Below, piece by piece: positions 1 to 10,592 of a stretch of DNA of 64,000 bases (positions are counted from its first letter, which is position 1; each line of letters opens with the position of its first letter). Below the pieces are notes generated by a model. That model did not search any database, was not told the origin of the DNA, and saw only the letters and a list, made by a program, of their open reading frames with translations. The stretch is taken from assembly GCF_014203535.1 (NCBI RefSeq), contig NZ_JACHJI010000001.1, positions 372,001 through 436,000 of the forward strand, in the 5' to 3' direction. This DNA comes from Streptomyces griseomycini. GTDB taxonomy: Bacteria; Actinomycetota; Actinomycetes; Streptomycetales; Streptomycetaceae. A program made the translations under genes and the position numbers.

Positions 1-88
1 GGGGGGCGGTCTCCCGCACGCCGGGATGTCGGGGGCGCTGGTCGCCGGGCTGATCGTGGAGGGGCCGGAGTTCCGCGGGTCGCAGTGA
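1..88 (+). CDS. 3' end of a putative FAD-dependent oxidoreductase (partial)
   Basis: Only the last 28 codons lie in the window, in the frame beginning at base 2 and ending with TGA at 86-88. The visible tail is Gly-rich and contains HAGMSGALVAGLIVEG. This resembles the C-terminal FAD-contacting helix of phytoene-desaturase or amine-oxidase-like flavoproteins, in which a conserved Gly-rich turn precedes a helix packed on the flavin. The rest of the gene lies upstream, so the assignment rests on this tail alone. It converges on the membrane protein gene that ends at 95. Confidence 0.45.
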   Translation, partial: GGGLPHAGMSGALVAGLIVEGPEFRGSQ

Positions 89-94
89 GCGCGC

Positions 95-1015
95 TCAGAA
101 GCGGTACTGCTCGTCGTACCCGTTCCCCTGCGCCGGTCCGCCGCCCTGGTGCGGGTACGGCTGCTCCGGGGGGAGTTCACCGCCGTACGGGTCGTCGGTG
201 CTGCGCTGCTGCGGGACCCACAGGCCGCCGGGCGGGGTCTCGCCGTAGGCGCCGGCGTACTGGTCCTGGCCGTAGGGCTGCTGGCCGTACTGCTGCGAGT
301 CGGCGTAGCCGGTGTCGTACGAGGCCCCGCCGTAGGTCTGGGTGCCGATGTACGGGTCGGAGTAGGCGGCGTACTGCTGCTGGCCGGTGGTGTCGTAGCC
401 CTGCTGCTGGCCGTAGCCGGAGTAGTCGTAGGCGTAGTTCTGGTCGGCGCCCTGGGCGGTCGTCGCGTACGGAGTCTGCCCCGTGTCGCCGTAGACGCCG
501 TAGGAGCCGGTGTCGTCGGGCACGGGCTGCGGCTCGTAGACGGCGGTGGTCCCGTCGGCCGTCGGCCGGTCGGGGCGCGCGGGGGTGAACACGTCGTCGC
601 GGTCGTAGTCGTCGTCCGTGCCGTACCCGGCGCGGTCACCGCGGTGGCCGGCGCCCTCGTCGTCGTGACCGGCCTCGGACGCCTCCAGGTCGGAGACCTC
701 CAGGGTCGGTTCCCGGCGGCGCCCGCGGTCACCGCGGCGGCCCGTGGCGGCGGCCAGCGCCGGGGCGTTGACCGCCCAGCCGGCCGCGAAGCCGCGGCGG
801 AAGGACAGCGTGACGTAGGTCTGGCCGACCGCGAAGGCGGCGGCGCCCAGCCCGATGACGACGACGGACGGGATCAGCACACCGACCACGACACCGAGGA
901 AGCCGGCGAAGGCGAGCAGCCGCCAGCGCAGGCGCGCCTTGTACTGCAGCAGCACCTCGCCGAGCAGCCACAACGCGACGATGCCGAACGCGATGTAGAG
1001 GACCGTCCAGCCCAT
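95..1015 (-). CDS. Membrane protein with long Tyr/Gln/Gly-rich tail
   Basis: A 306-residue protein of unknown function. I chose ATG at 1013-1015 because the hydrophobic N-terminus starts there; the reading frame stays open upstream but is not protein-like. Two membrane helices are visible at about residues 3-22 and 30-55, followed by a basic stretch. From about residue 95 there is a long acidic, then low-complexity tail rich in Tyr, Gln, Gly and Asp, with recurring YGQQ, YGDTG and QQYGQ units, that runs to the C-terminus. The tail is expected to be disordered and to lie on one side of the membrane. The gene is transcribed in the same direction as metF and starts 23 bases after the metF stop, so co-transcription is plausible. 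No catalytic motif is visible. Confidence 0.75.
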   Translation of the reverse strand: MGWTVLYIAFGIVALWLLGEVLLQYKARLRWRLLAFAGFLGVVVGVLIPSVVVIGLGAAAFAVGQTYVTLSFRRGFAAGWAVNAPALAAATGRRGDRGRRREPTLEVSDLEASEAGHDDEGAGHRGDRAGYGTDDDYDRDDVFTPARPDRPTADGTTAVYEPQPVPDDTGSYGVYGDTGQTPYATTAQGADQNYAYDYSGYGQQQGYDTTGQQQYAAYSDPYIGTQTYGGASYDTGYADSQQYGQQPYGQDQYAGAYGETPPGGLWVPQQRSTDDPYGGELPPEQPYPHQGGGPAQGNGYDEQYRF

Positions 1016-1038
1016 GTACGCCCCTCTCCCAGTGGTCG

Positions 1039-2004
<966 letters not shown>

Positions 2005-2065
2005 TTAGCCAGGGTACGGCGGTCCCCCAACCGAAAGTGGGAGATCTGTCTGATTTGTCGACTTA

Positions 2066-2084
2066 CCGTCCACAGTGTGGACAA
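2066..2084. promoter_or_regulatory. Head-to-head DnaA-box pair upstream of metF
   Basis: The plus strand reads CCGTCCACA, a single G, then TGTGGACAA. The second half is the complement of TTGTCCACA, the preferred Streptomyces DnaA box, and the first half fits the degenerate form (T/C)(T/C)GTCCACA. Together they form a 15-bp palindrome (2068-2082) inside a 19-bp site. It lies in the metF-thiE gap, 71 bases upstream of the metF start. Binding by DnaA is an inference; another dimeric regulator could use the palindrome. Confidence 0.5.
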
Positions 2085-2102
2085 ACCTGAGACGCGCGGG
2101 GG

Positions 2103-2777
2103 TCATCCGGCGTCCCGAGCGGCGCCCCGCAGCCGCTCCGCGAACTCGGCCGCCGCCGCGCCCGGGTCGTCGGCCTCGGTGAGGGCCCGTACGACGACGA
2201 CCCGGCGGGCGCCGGCCTCCAGGACCTCGTCGAGGTTGCCGAGGTCGATGCCGCCGATGGCGAACCAGGGGCGGTCGGTGCCGAGGGCGGCGGTGCGACG
2301 GACCAGGTCCAGGCCGGGTGCGTGGCGGCCGGGCTTGGTGGGGGTGGGCCAGCAGGGGCCGGTGCAGAAGTAGTCCACGCCGGACTGGACGGCGGCCGCG
2401 GCGGCCTCGGACTCGGCGTGCGTGGAGCGGCCGATCAGGACGTCGTCGCCGAGGAGGGCGCGGGCCGCGGGGACGGGCAGGTCGCCCTGGCCCAGGTGGA
2501 GGACGTCGGCGCCGGCGGCGTGGGCGACGTCCGCGCGGTCGTTGACCGCGAGCAGCCTGCCGTGCCGGGCGCAGGCCTCGGCGACGACCGCCAGGTGCTC
2601 CAGTTCCTCGGCGGCCTCCATGCCCTTGTCCCGCAGCTGCACGATGTCGACCCCGCCGGCCAGGACGGCGTCCAGGAACTCCGGGAGGTCCCCCTGCCGC
2701 TTGCGGGCGTCGGTGCAGAGGTAGAGCCGGGCGTCGGCGAGCCGGGCGCGGGCGGTGGTGGCTGCGGTGTCGGACAT
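2103..2777 (-). CDS. thiE: Thiamine-phosphate synthase
   Basis: A 224-residue ThiE TIM barrel, which joins hydroxymethylpyrimidine diphosphate to the thiazole phosphate to give thiamine phosphate. Motifs visible are IVQLRDK near residue 45, [11 protein letters not shown] for diphosphate and Mg binding, and [11 protein letters not shown], the conserved phosphate-binding loop. I start at ATG 2775-2777 because GGGGGA lies seven bases upstream; the frame is open further but is not ThiE-like. Unlike thiOSG at 5.7 kb it shows no TPP riboswitch in the bases before it. Confidence 0.95.
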   Translation of the reverse strand: MSDTAATTARARLADARLYLCTDARKRQGDLPEFLDAVLAGGVDIVQLRDKGMEAAEELEHLAVVAEACARHGRLLAVNDRADVAHAAGADVLHLGQGDLPVPAARALLGDDVLIGRSTHAESEAAAAAVQSGVDYFCTGPCWPTPTKPGRHAPGLDLVRRTAALGTDRPWFAIGGIDLGNLDEVLEAGARRVVVVRALTEADDPGAAAAEFAERLRGAARDAG

Positions 2778-3507
2778 GCGGGTGTCCCCCAGGGGTCGGT
2801 GGCGTCGTGGCGTCCGGGCCCGACGGCCCGGGCGGCCGTCGGCGAGCCGCCCCGGCCGGCCCGGGCCGCGGCGTACGCGCCGCCGGGGCCTGTCCGGCGG
2901 ATCGGGTCGGAGGATACCAACGGCACCTCGCCGTCCCGGGTGAGCGGGGCGCCCGGGTGCCCCGCTCGAACGAGGCCGGGGACTCCGGGGGGCGGCCGCC
3001 TGCACAGCGCCGCCGGGTGCCCCGCTCGAACAGCCCGGAGAGGGCATGCCGGCCCCGCGCCTCCGGCCTGGTCCGCCGGACGGGCCCGGGCCCTTCTCGC
3101 CGGTGCCGCGGGAGGCCACGAGACGCCCCGTGCCCGGCGGCACCCGAGGCGGGCGGGGCGGCCGGAACGACGCGCCGCACACCGGGCGGCGGCCCGCGGA
3201 GCACCGGAGCACCCGGGCACCGCACCGGAAGCGCCGGCCCGCCGCGCGAGGCGCGTCCGCGCCCCCGGCCGTCGCCCGCAGGGGCCGCGGGTCCGGCCCG
3301 CCCCGCCCTGCGGCTGCCCGAGCCGGTCCGCCCGCGAAGCCGCACGGCCACGGCCGGATCCCGCACGGGGCACGCCCGCCCCGGGACCGTGGCCCCGGGG
3401 CGGGCCGCGGCCCCGGGGCGGGCGGTCGGTGCGGTTCGAGCCCGGCGTCGCGCTTCACGGGCGCCGGGCGGTCGTCCGGGTCGGGTCCCGGGCGGTCAGG
3501 TACCGGG
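2778..3507. other. 730-base stretch without a supported gene
   Basis: This very GC-rich stretch lies between thiE and the Rv2175c-type gene. Several overlapping open frames exist on both strands but none has streptomycete codon bias, a ribosome site or a recognisable protein; they are rich in Arg, Gly, Pro and Ala. The only structure I see is the short exact repeat at 2953-3031. It may hold the thiE promoter or a decayed gene. Confidence 0.5.
2953..3031. repeat. Two exact 19-bp direct repeats spaced 60 bp
   Basis: CCGGGTGCCCCGCTCGAAC occurs at 2953-2971 and again at 3013-3031, exactly 60 bases apart start to start. Both copies lie in the non-coding stretch upstream of thiE. The function is unknown; a small local duplication is the simplest reading. 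Confidence 0.6.
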
Positions 3508-3873
3508 TCAGACCGCGAGCGCCTGGGCGCGGCGCTTCACCTCCGTGCCGCGGTTCTCGCTCAGCGCCTGCACGGGCGTGCCCGGCAGCGTGGGGTCGGG
3601 AGTGAACAGCCACTCCAGCATCTCTTCGACCGTGAAGCCGTCGTCCCGCAGGAGCGTCAGGGTTCCGGTCAGGCCCTTGACGACCTTGTCCCCGTCGATG
3701 AAGGCGGCGGGGACGTGCAGCGCGCGGTTCTCACCCCGGCGCACGGCGATGAGCTGGCCCTCCTTGACCAGCTGCCGGACGCGCGTCACCTCGACGCCGA
3801 GCTTCTCGGCGATGTCGGGGAGGGTGAGCCAGGCGGGGACGAGAGCATCGATCTTTGCGTCAATCTCGGTCAC
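3508..3873 (-). CDS. Rv2175c-family winged-helix DNA-binding protein
   Basis: A 121-residue protein that matches the Rv2175c family of actinobacterial DNA-binding proteins. Residues 14-50 ([17 protein letters not shown]) form a MerR/winged-helix-like motif, and the C-terminal half is the family-specific domain ending with [10 protein letters not shown]. In M. tuberculosis Rv2175c is a substrate of the Ser/Thr kinase PknL encoded next to it. Here a PASTA kinase gene lies 4.7 kb away. The length and the ATG start agree with the family. The DNA target is unknown. Confidence 0.85.
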   Translation of the reverse strand: MTEIDAKIDALVPAWLTLPDIAEKLGVEVTRVRQLVKEGQLIAVRRGENRALHVPAAFIDGDKVVKGLTGTLTLLRDDGFTVEEMLEWLFTPDPTLPGTPVQALSENRGTEVKRRAQALAV

Positions 3874-3947
3874 GGAACAAGCCTGCCATCTGCCACTGAC
3901 AGCCGGAAGTCAGCCCCGCCCGCCCGGGCGGACGCGTCCGGCGGCCG

Positions 3948-5189
3948 TCACGCGGCCGCCGACTTCAGCGGCCGCGCCGGGTCCGCCAGCAGCTCCGGGT
4001 CCATCGCCGCGCCCGCCTCGATCAGCCGCCGCCCCTGGGCCAGGTCCCGGGGCCGCCCCACCGCCAGCAGCGCGACCAGGCGCGCCTGACGGAGCCAGCA
4101 CACGGTCCACGCCGGGTCGGCCGGGTCCCCGCGCCACACGGTCCGGTCGGCGTCCACGTGGTGTCCCGCGTACTGGACGAAGCGCCCGAACTGCTCCGAC
4201 CAGAAGTACGGCACCGGGTCGTACACCTCCGGCGCCCGGCCGGTGGCCGCGCCGAGGATGTTCACGGCGACCGTGCGCGGACCCTGGAGGGCGTTGTCCC
4301 AGTGGTGGACCAGCAGGCGTTCGCCGTACCGCCCCGAGGGGAAGGAGGCGCAGTCGCCGACCGCGTAGACGTCCGGCACGGAGGTCGTCAGGTGGCGGTC
4401 GGCGACGATCTCGCCGTGCGTCCCGAGCGCGATCCCGGAGCCGGCCAGCCAGTCCGTGGCGGGCCGGGCCCCGATGCCCACGACCACGGCTCCCGCGGGC
4501 AGCCGCGTGCCGTCGTCGAGGACCACGGCACCGGGCTCGACGCGCTCCACGCGCGCGTGCGTGCGCAGGTCGACGCCGGCGTCGGCGTACCAGGCGGCCA
4601 TCGGGGCGGCCACCTCGGCGGGCAGCGTCTCGGCGAGCGGCCGTTCGGCGGCCTCCACGACGGTGACCGCGCAGCCCGCCTCGCGCGCGGCCGTGGCGAA
4701 CTCCGCGCCGATCCAGCCGGCGCCGACCACCACGATGTCGTGCTGCCGCGCGAGGACCGGCCGCAGCCGTTCGGCATCGTCCAGGGTGCGCAGCAGATGC
4801 ACCCCGGCGACGCCCTCCGCACCCGGCAGCCGGACCGGTTCCGCGCCGGTGGCGACCACCAGGACGTCGTAGGGGACGGGCCCGGCCTCCGTGTCCAGCT
4901 CGTGGTCCGAGGGGCGCAGGCCGAGCACCTCGCAGCCGAGCCGCAGTTCGACGCCGAGCGACTCGAAGTCGACGTCGAAGGCGGAGTCCTCGGCCTTCCC
5001 GAGCAGCACCGCCTTGGACAGGGGGGGCCGGTCGTAGGGCTGGTGGGGCTCCGCGCCGATCAGGGTCACGGTGCCGGTGAAGCCCTGCTCCCGCAGGGCC
5101 ACCGCGGTCTGCACGCCGGCCACGCCCGCGCCCGCCACCACCACCCGCCGTGGCTCGGACGGCCCCGGCTCCTGCGTCTGCTCGCTCAC
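3948..5189 (-). CDS. FAD-dependent ferredoxin-reductase-like oxidoreductase
   Basis: A 413-residue pyridine-nucleotide disulphide oxidoreductase of the ferredoxin/rubredoxin reductase type. An FAD-binding GAGVAGV motif lies at about residues 20-26, an NADH-binding GAGWIG at about 151-156, and the second FAD motif DVYAVGDCA at about 290. A reductase C-terminal domain (VPYFWSEQFG) follows. These enzymes pass electrons from NAD(P)H to a small iron-sulphur protein. No ferredoxin gene is adjacent, so the partner is unknown. Its start lies 43 bases beyond the stop of the 116-residue gene upstream, so the two probably share a transcript. Confidence 0.88.
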   Translation of the reverse strand: MSEQTQEPGPSEPRRVVVAGAGVAGVQTAVALREQGFTGTVTLIGAEPHQPYDRPPLSKAVLLGKAEDSAFDVDFESLGVELRLGCEVLGLRPSDHELDTEAGPVPYDVLVVATGAEPVRLPGAEGVAGVHLLRTLDDAERLRPVLARQHDIVVVGAGWIGAEFATAAREAGCAVTVVEAAERPLAETLPAEVAAPMAAWYADAGVDLRTHARVERVEPGAVVLDDGTRLPAGAVVVGIGARPATDWLAGSGIALGTHGEIVADRHLTTSVPDVYAVGDCASFPSGRYGERLLVHHWDNALQGPRTVAVNILGAATGRAPEVYDPVPYFWSEQFGRFVQYAGHHVDADRTVWRGDPADPAWTVCWLRQARLVALLAVGRPRDLAQGRRLIEAGAAMDPELLADPARPLKSAAA

Positions 5190-5232
5190 CCGATCACCTT
5201 AGACACCCGAAGACGGCTGACGGGGCATCGGT

Positions 5233-5583
5233 TCAGCCCCCGTCCGCCGCGAGCTCCTCCACGACGCTCGTCCCGCTGCCCGGCTGCGACTCCCACTCCC
5301 AGGTCTCCTCCAGCCGCACCCGCCCGTCGGGCAGCTCCACGACCGCCGACACGCAGTGCCCCGACGCCGTCGTGCCGTCCCGCTTGAGCTGCACGTACCG
5401 GAAGTCCAGCCGGTCGCCCTCCCGGGTGCCCACCAGGTGCCCGCGCACGACGTCGCCGCCCGCGTACTCGGCCCAGATCTCGCCGTCCCGCTCGTGGTAG
5501 GCGAACCGGGTGCGGGTGCCGACCTGTCCCGGGGCCTGGTCGGCCACGGGGGCGAGGACGAGACCGTCGAGCGAACGGGCCAT
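5233..5583 (-). CDS. Conserved small protein of unknown function
   Basis: A 116-residue soluble protein with a compact beta-rich pattern (TRFAYHERDGEIWAEYAGGDVVRGHLVG). This family is often labelled N-acetylglutamate synthase in databases, but it has no acetyltransferase fold or motif, so I do not use that name. The start codon ATG at 5581-5583 lies just inside the divergent promoter region of the thiamine operon, whose -35-like hexamer is at 5596. It lies 43 bases upstream of the flavoprotein gene in the same direction. Confidence 0.75.
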   Translation of the reverse strand: MARSLDGLVLAPVADQAPGQVGTRTRFAYHERDGEIWAEYAGGDVVRGHLVGTREGDRLDFRYVQLKRDGTTASGHCVSAVVELPDGRVRLEETWEWESQPGSGTSVVEELAADGG

Positions 5584-5595
5584 GGCCGGGCTCCC

Positions 5596-5625
5596 TTACG
5601 AGTGCGATGCGCTGCGGGCTAGGGT
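5596..5625 (+). promoter_or_regulatory. Promoter of the thiOSG operon
   Basis: TTACGA at 5596-5601 and TAGGGT at 5620-5625 are separated by 18 bases and fit the main streptomycete sigma factor. Transcription would begin near 5632, just before the TPP aptamer. Confidence 0.55.
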
Positions 5626-5640
5626 GGCCAACGTAAAGCA

Positions 5641-5732
5641 CTCGCGGGAGCCCGGACGCACCGGGCTGAGAGGGAGGCTTGCGGCCTCCGACCGTACGAA
5701 CCTGATCCGGGTCATGCCGGCGAAGGGAGGGG
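5641..5732 (+). ncRNA. TPP riboswitch (THI element)
   Basis: The conserved THI-box pieces are present in order: CCGGGCTGAGAGGGAGGC at about 5661-5678, then ACGAACCTGATCCGGGTCATGCCGGCGAAGGGA between 5696 and 5728, with helices flanking them. The GGGAGGGG ribosome-binding sequence for thiO begins inside the 3' end of the aptamer, so thiamine pyrophosphate binding would hide it and block translation. This is the normal control of thiamine genes. Confidence 0.92.
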
Positions 5733-5742
5733 CTGGACGCCC

Positions 5743-6923
5743 ATGTCGCCCACGCGCACCCCAGACGTCCTCGTCGTCGGGGGTGGAATCATCGGTCTGG
5801 TCACGGCCTGGCGGGCCGCGCAGCGCGGTCTCGCCACGGCCCTGGTGGACCCCGAGCCGGGCGGCGGCGCCGCCCAGGTGGCCGCCGGGATGCTGGCCGC
5901 CGTCACGGAACTGCACTACGGCGAGCAGACCCTGCTCGGCCTGAACCTCGCCTCCGCGCGCCGCTACCCGGACTTCGCGGCCGAGCTGACCGAGCTCACC
6001 GGGCACGACCTCGGCTACCGCCGGTGCGGCACCCTCGCGGTGGCGCTGGACGCCGACGACCGTGCCCACCTGCGGGAGCTGCACGCGCTGCAGCAGCGGT
6101 CGGGGCTGGACTCGCAGTGGCTGTCCGGGCGGGAGTGCCGGCGCCTGGAGCCGATGCTCGCGCCGGGCGTGCGCGGCGGTCTGCGGGTCGACGGCGACCA
6201 CCAGATCGACCCGCGACGGCTGGCGGCGGCGCTGGTGACCGCGTGCGAGCGGACCGGTGTGGTCGTGCACCGCGCGTGGGCCGAGCGGCTCACCGTCGTA
6301 CGGGACCGGGCGACGGGCGTCGTCACGGCCGACGGCACCGAGCTGGGCGCCGGTCAGGTGGTGCTCGCCGCGGGCAGCCTCAGCGGGCGGCTCGCGGGCA
6401 TCCCGGAGGACGTGCTGCCGCCCGTGCGTCCCGTGAAGGGGCAGGTGGTGCGGCTGACCATGCCGGGACACACGGCGCACACGGCGCGCTCGACGCCGTT
6501 CCTGAGCCGGACCGTGCGGGCCGTGGTGCGCGGCAGCCACGTCTACCTGGTGCCGCGCGAGAGCGGTGAGCTGGTCGTCGGGGCGACCAGCGAGGAGATG
6601 GGCTGGGACACGACCGTCACCGCGGGCGGGGTGTACGAGCTGCTGCGCGACGCCCACGAGCTGGTCCCCGGGATCACCGAGCTGCCGTTCACCGAGATCC
6701 GGGCCGGGCTGCGCCCCGGCTCCCCCGACAACGCGCCGCTGCTCGGCCCGACCGCGTTGGAGGGGCTGGTGCTGGCCACCGGCCACTACCGCAACGGCGT
6801 CCTGCTCACGCCGGTCACCGGCGACGCCCTGGCGCACGTCCTGGCCACCGGGGAGCTCCCGGAGGAGGCCCGTCCCTTCACCCCCCGGCGCTTCACCGCC
6901 GCAGCACTCACGGAGCAGCCCGC

Positions 6924-6927
<4 letters not shown>
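5743..6927 (+). CDS. thiO: Glycine oxidase for thiazole synthesis
   Basis: A 394-residue DadA/ThiO-type flavoprotein, which oxidises glycine to dehydroglycine (iminoacetate), the glycine-derived precursor used by ThiG. The N-terminal VVGGGIIGLVTAW (about residues 10-22) is the FAD dinucleotide fold and GLRPGSPDNAPLLG near residue 325 is the conserved C-terminal flavin motif. It directly follows the TPP riboswitch and overlaps thiS by four bases (ATGA), so the operon is translationally coupled and repressed by TPP. Confidence 0.93.
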
Positions 6928-7921
<994 letters not shown>

Positions 7922-8607
7922 ACCGGCGGTGCGGTGGCCCGGTCCTCCCTCCCGCCCACGCACCACCCGTTCCCGGTCGGCCGAGAGGTGGACGTCCCCC
8001 GCGGGAACCGTACGCCCCCGGCGGCTGCGGGTCCGTACGCCGTCGAGGACTCGGCCGGGCACCCGGTCGGCGACCGGTCCGCCTCCGGCCGGCCGGGGGC
8101 TCCCGACGGCGTCCGCCCCGGAACGCCCCGCGGCAGCCGGGCACGCGCCCCGCCACCGGCTGCTCCCGCGCCGTGCGGCGCCGGCCGGACCGGGAAGACT
8201 CGGCGGCGGAGGGGTCCGGAGCGGCCGTCGAACGGCCTGGACAGGACGGTCACCACGTGACGCCGCCCGGCTCGACCACCACGCGGCGCCGGGCGGGACG
8301 GGCGGTGGGACCACGGGCACGAGCGGCCGGCCGCCGCACGGCACCGGCCGCGCGACGCCGGAGAGGGCGGGCGGTGGGACCGTGGGCACGGGCGGGCGGT
8401 CGCCCCACGTGGCACCGGTCCGAGTCGGCCGCCGTACGGCACCGGGCGGGGCGGGTGGCGAGGCCGGGGAACGAGTGGGCGGTGCGTGACGCCGGTCGGC
8501 ACGCGGCGGCGGGCGGGGCGTGCGTTGCGTCACAGGTCGGCTGCGGTCGCGCTCCGAACGGGGTCGAAGCGGTCGGGGCCGTCGCGTCGGCTCGTAAACT
8601 CGCCTGC
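7922..8607. other. Non-coding stretch before the Ser/Thr kinase
   Basis: Nearly 690 GC-rich bases without a credible gene. The open frames on either strand are Arg/Gly/Pro-rich and lack ribosome sites. The kinase frame runs open through all of it but the kinase homology starts at 8608. It contains an imperfect tandem repeat at 8299-8420 and the kinase -10 element at 8595. Confidence 0.5.
8299..8420. repeat. Imperfect tandem duplication of about 70 bp
   Basis: CGGGCGGTGGGACC starts at 8299 and again at 8368. Both copies continue with a GGGCACG block and end with GCACCGG (8341-8347 and 8412-8418). A further CGGCACCGGGCGG follows at 8436. The repeat lies in the non-coding stretch before the kinase gene. 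Confidence 0.6.
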
Positions 8608-8610
8608 GTG
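8595..8610 (+). promoter_or_regulatory. -10 element seven bases before the kinase start codon
   Basis: TAAACT at 8595-8600 is followed by seven bases and the GTG start at 8608-8610. No Shine-Dalgarno sequence is present. This is the arrangement expected of a leaderless mRNA. No good -35 hexamer is visible, which weakens the call. Confidence 0.5.
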
Positions 8611-10542
8611 GACACGACCCTTCAGGACCCTCTGGTCGGGCAGATGCTCGACGGCCGGTATCGCGTCGAGGCGCGGATCGCGGTCGGCGGGATGGCCACG
8701 GTCTACCGGGCCGTGGACACCCGTCTCGACCGCGTCCTCGCGCTCAAGGTGATGCACCCCTCCCTCGCCACCGACGGCTCGTTCGTCGAGCGGTTCATCC
8801 GCGAGGCGAAGTCGGTGGCCCGGCTGGACCACCCGAACGTGGTGCAGGTCTTCGACCAGGGCACCGACGGGGCGTACGTCTACCTGGCGATGGAGTACAT
8901 CGCCGGCTGCACCCTGCGGGACGTGCTGCGCGAGCGCGGCGCGCTGCAGCCGCGGGCCGCGCTGGACATCCTGGAGCCGGTGCTGGCCGCGCTCGGCGCC
9001 GCGCACCGGGCCGGGTTCGTGCACCGGGACATGAAGCCCGAGAACGTGCTGATCGGGGACGACGGCCGGGTCAAGGTCGCCGACTTCGGGCTGGTCCGGG
9101 CCGTGGACACGGTGACGAACACCACCGGGACCGTGCTGGGCACGGTCTCCTACCTCGCGCCGGAGCAGATCGAGAGCGGCACCGCCGACCCCCGCGTGGA
9201 CGTCTACGCCTGCGGCATCCTGCTGTACGAGATGCTGACCGGCGAGAAGCCGCACGACGGCGACTCCCCCGCGACCGTGCTCTACAAGCACCTGCACGAG
9301 GACGTGCCGCCGCCGTCGGCCGTCGTGCCGGGGATGGCGTACGAGCTGGACGAGCTGGTCGCGTCGGCGACCGCGCGCACCCCGGACGTCCGCCCGCACG
9401 ACGCGGTGGCGCTGCTCGCGCAGGTCCGCGGGGCGCGCGGCGGGCTCGGCGAGGAGCAGCTGGACGCGGTGCCGCCGCAGGCGCTGTCGGCGGAGCACGA
9501 CAACGCCGAGGACCGCACGAGCGTCATCCCGCGCGCGCTGACGTCCCGGCCGCTCCCGGTCGACGAGGACGGCGGCGCCGGAGGCGGCGCGGACTCCTTC
9601 CACCACACCAGCCGGCTCCCGTCCCCGCCCCCGCCGCCGCCCCGGCACCGCCCGGCGCTGCGGCGCGGCCCGATGGCGATCGTCGTGGCCGTGCTTCTGG
9701 TCCTCGGGGTCGGCACGGGCGTGTGGTACATCAACTCCGGCCAGTTCACCAAGGTCCCGCCGCTGCTGGCGAAGACCGAGAAGGAGGCCCGGGACCGGCT
9801 GGCGGACGCCGGGCTGGACGCCGGCGAGGTGACGGAGGCGTACAGCGACACCGTGGAGCGGGGCACCGTGATCAGCACGGACCCGAGGGTCGGCGCCCGC
9901 ATCCGCGGCAACGACTCGGTGTCGTTCGTGATCTCCAAGGGCCCGCGGACCGTGCGGGTGCCCGACGTGGACGGCTACCGGCTGGACAGGGCGCGCTCGG
10001 TACTGAAGGACGAGGGCCTGGAGCCGGGCATGGTCACCCGGGCGTTCAGCGAGGGCGTGCCCAGGGGCTTCGTGATCTCCACCGAGCCGGGGAAGGGCAC
10101 GAAGGTCCGCGCGGAGTCCGCGGTGGCGCTCACCGTGAGCAAGGGCCGCCCGGTGGACGTTCCCGACGTGACCGGCGACGACCTCCAGGACGCCCGCGCC
10201 GAGCTGGAGGAGGCCGGTCTCGAGGTGAAGATCGCCGCCGAGCGGGTCAACTCCGAGCACGACGCCGGCCAGGTGGCCCGGCAGACCCCGGAGCCGGGCC
10301 GCCGGGCCGCCGAGGGCGACACCGTGACGCTGACGCCGTCCAAGGGCCCGGAGATGGTCGAGGTGCCGGACGTCGTCGGCGACAGCGTGGACGAGGCCAA
10401 GGAGAAGCTGGAGGGGGCCGGGTTCCAGGTGGACGAGGACCGCGGGCTGCTCGGCCTGTTCGGCGACACCGTCGAGGGCCAGTCCGTGGACGGCGGGGAC
10501 ACCGCGCCCAAGGGCTCGACGATCATCATCGAGATCCGCTGA
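8608..10542 (+). CDS. PASTA-domain Ser/Thr protein kinase (PknB/PknL type)
   Basis: A 644-residue membrane receptor kinase. The cytoplasmic kinase domain spans about residues 14-275, with glycine loop IAVGGMATVYRA, Lys47, catalytic Asp141 in HRDMKPEN and DFG at 159-161. A Pro-rich linker leads to one membrane helix at about 356-375. About four PASTA repeats follow outside the cell and end at the C-terminus; PASTA domains sense peptidoglycan or lipid II. I start at GTG 8608 because kinase homology begins there. Its position near the Rv2175c-type gene, with DAHP synthase downstream, matches mycobacterial pknL. Confidence 0.93.
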   Translation: MDTTLQDPLVGQMLDGRYRVEARIAVGGMATVYRAVDTRLDRVLALKVMHPSLATDGSFVERFIREAKSVARLDHPNVVQVFDQGTDGAYVYLAMEYIAGCTLRDVLRERGALQPRAALDILEPVLAALGAAHRAGFVHRDMKPENVLIGDDGRVKVADFGLVRAVDTVTNTTGTVLGTVSYLAPEQIESGTADPRVDVYACGILLYEMLTGEKPHDGDSPATVLYKHLHEDVPPPSAVVPGMAYELDELVASATARTPDVRPHDAVALLAQVRGARGGLGEEQLDAVPPQALSAEHDNAEDRTSVIPRALTSRPLPVDEDGGAGGGADSFHHTSRLPSPPPPPPRHRPALRRGPMAIVVAVLLVLGVGTGVWYINSGQFTKVPPLLAKTEKEARDRLADAGLDAGEVTEAYSDTVERGTVISTDPRVGARIRGNDSVSFVISKGPRTVRVPDVDGYRLDRARSVLKDEGLEPGMVTRAFSEGVPRGFVISTEPGKGTKVRAESAVALTVSKGRPVDVPDVTGDDLQDARAELEEAGLEVKIAAERVNSEHDAGQVARQTPEPGRRAAEGDTVTLTPSKGPEMVEVPDVVGDSVDEAKEKLEGAGFQVDEDRGLLGLFGDTVEGQSVDGGDTAPKGSTIIIEIR

Positions 10543-10592
10543 CGGGACGGGGTCCCGGTCGGGCACCCGGGGGATCATGACACCCTTGACGG

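Noticed and set aside
5233..5583. Naming the 116-residue protein N-acetylglutamate synthase
   Set aside because: The label circulates in databases for this family, but the sequence lacks any acetyltransferase motif.
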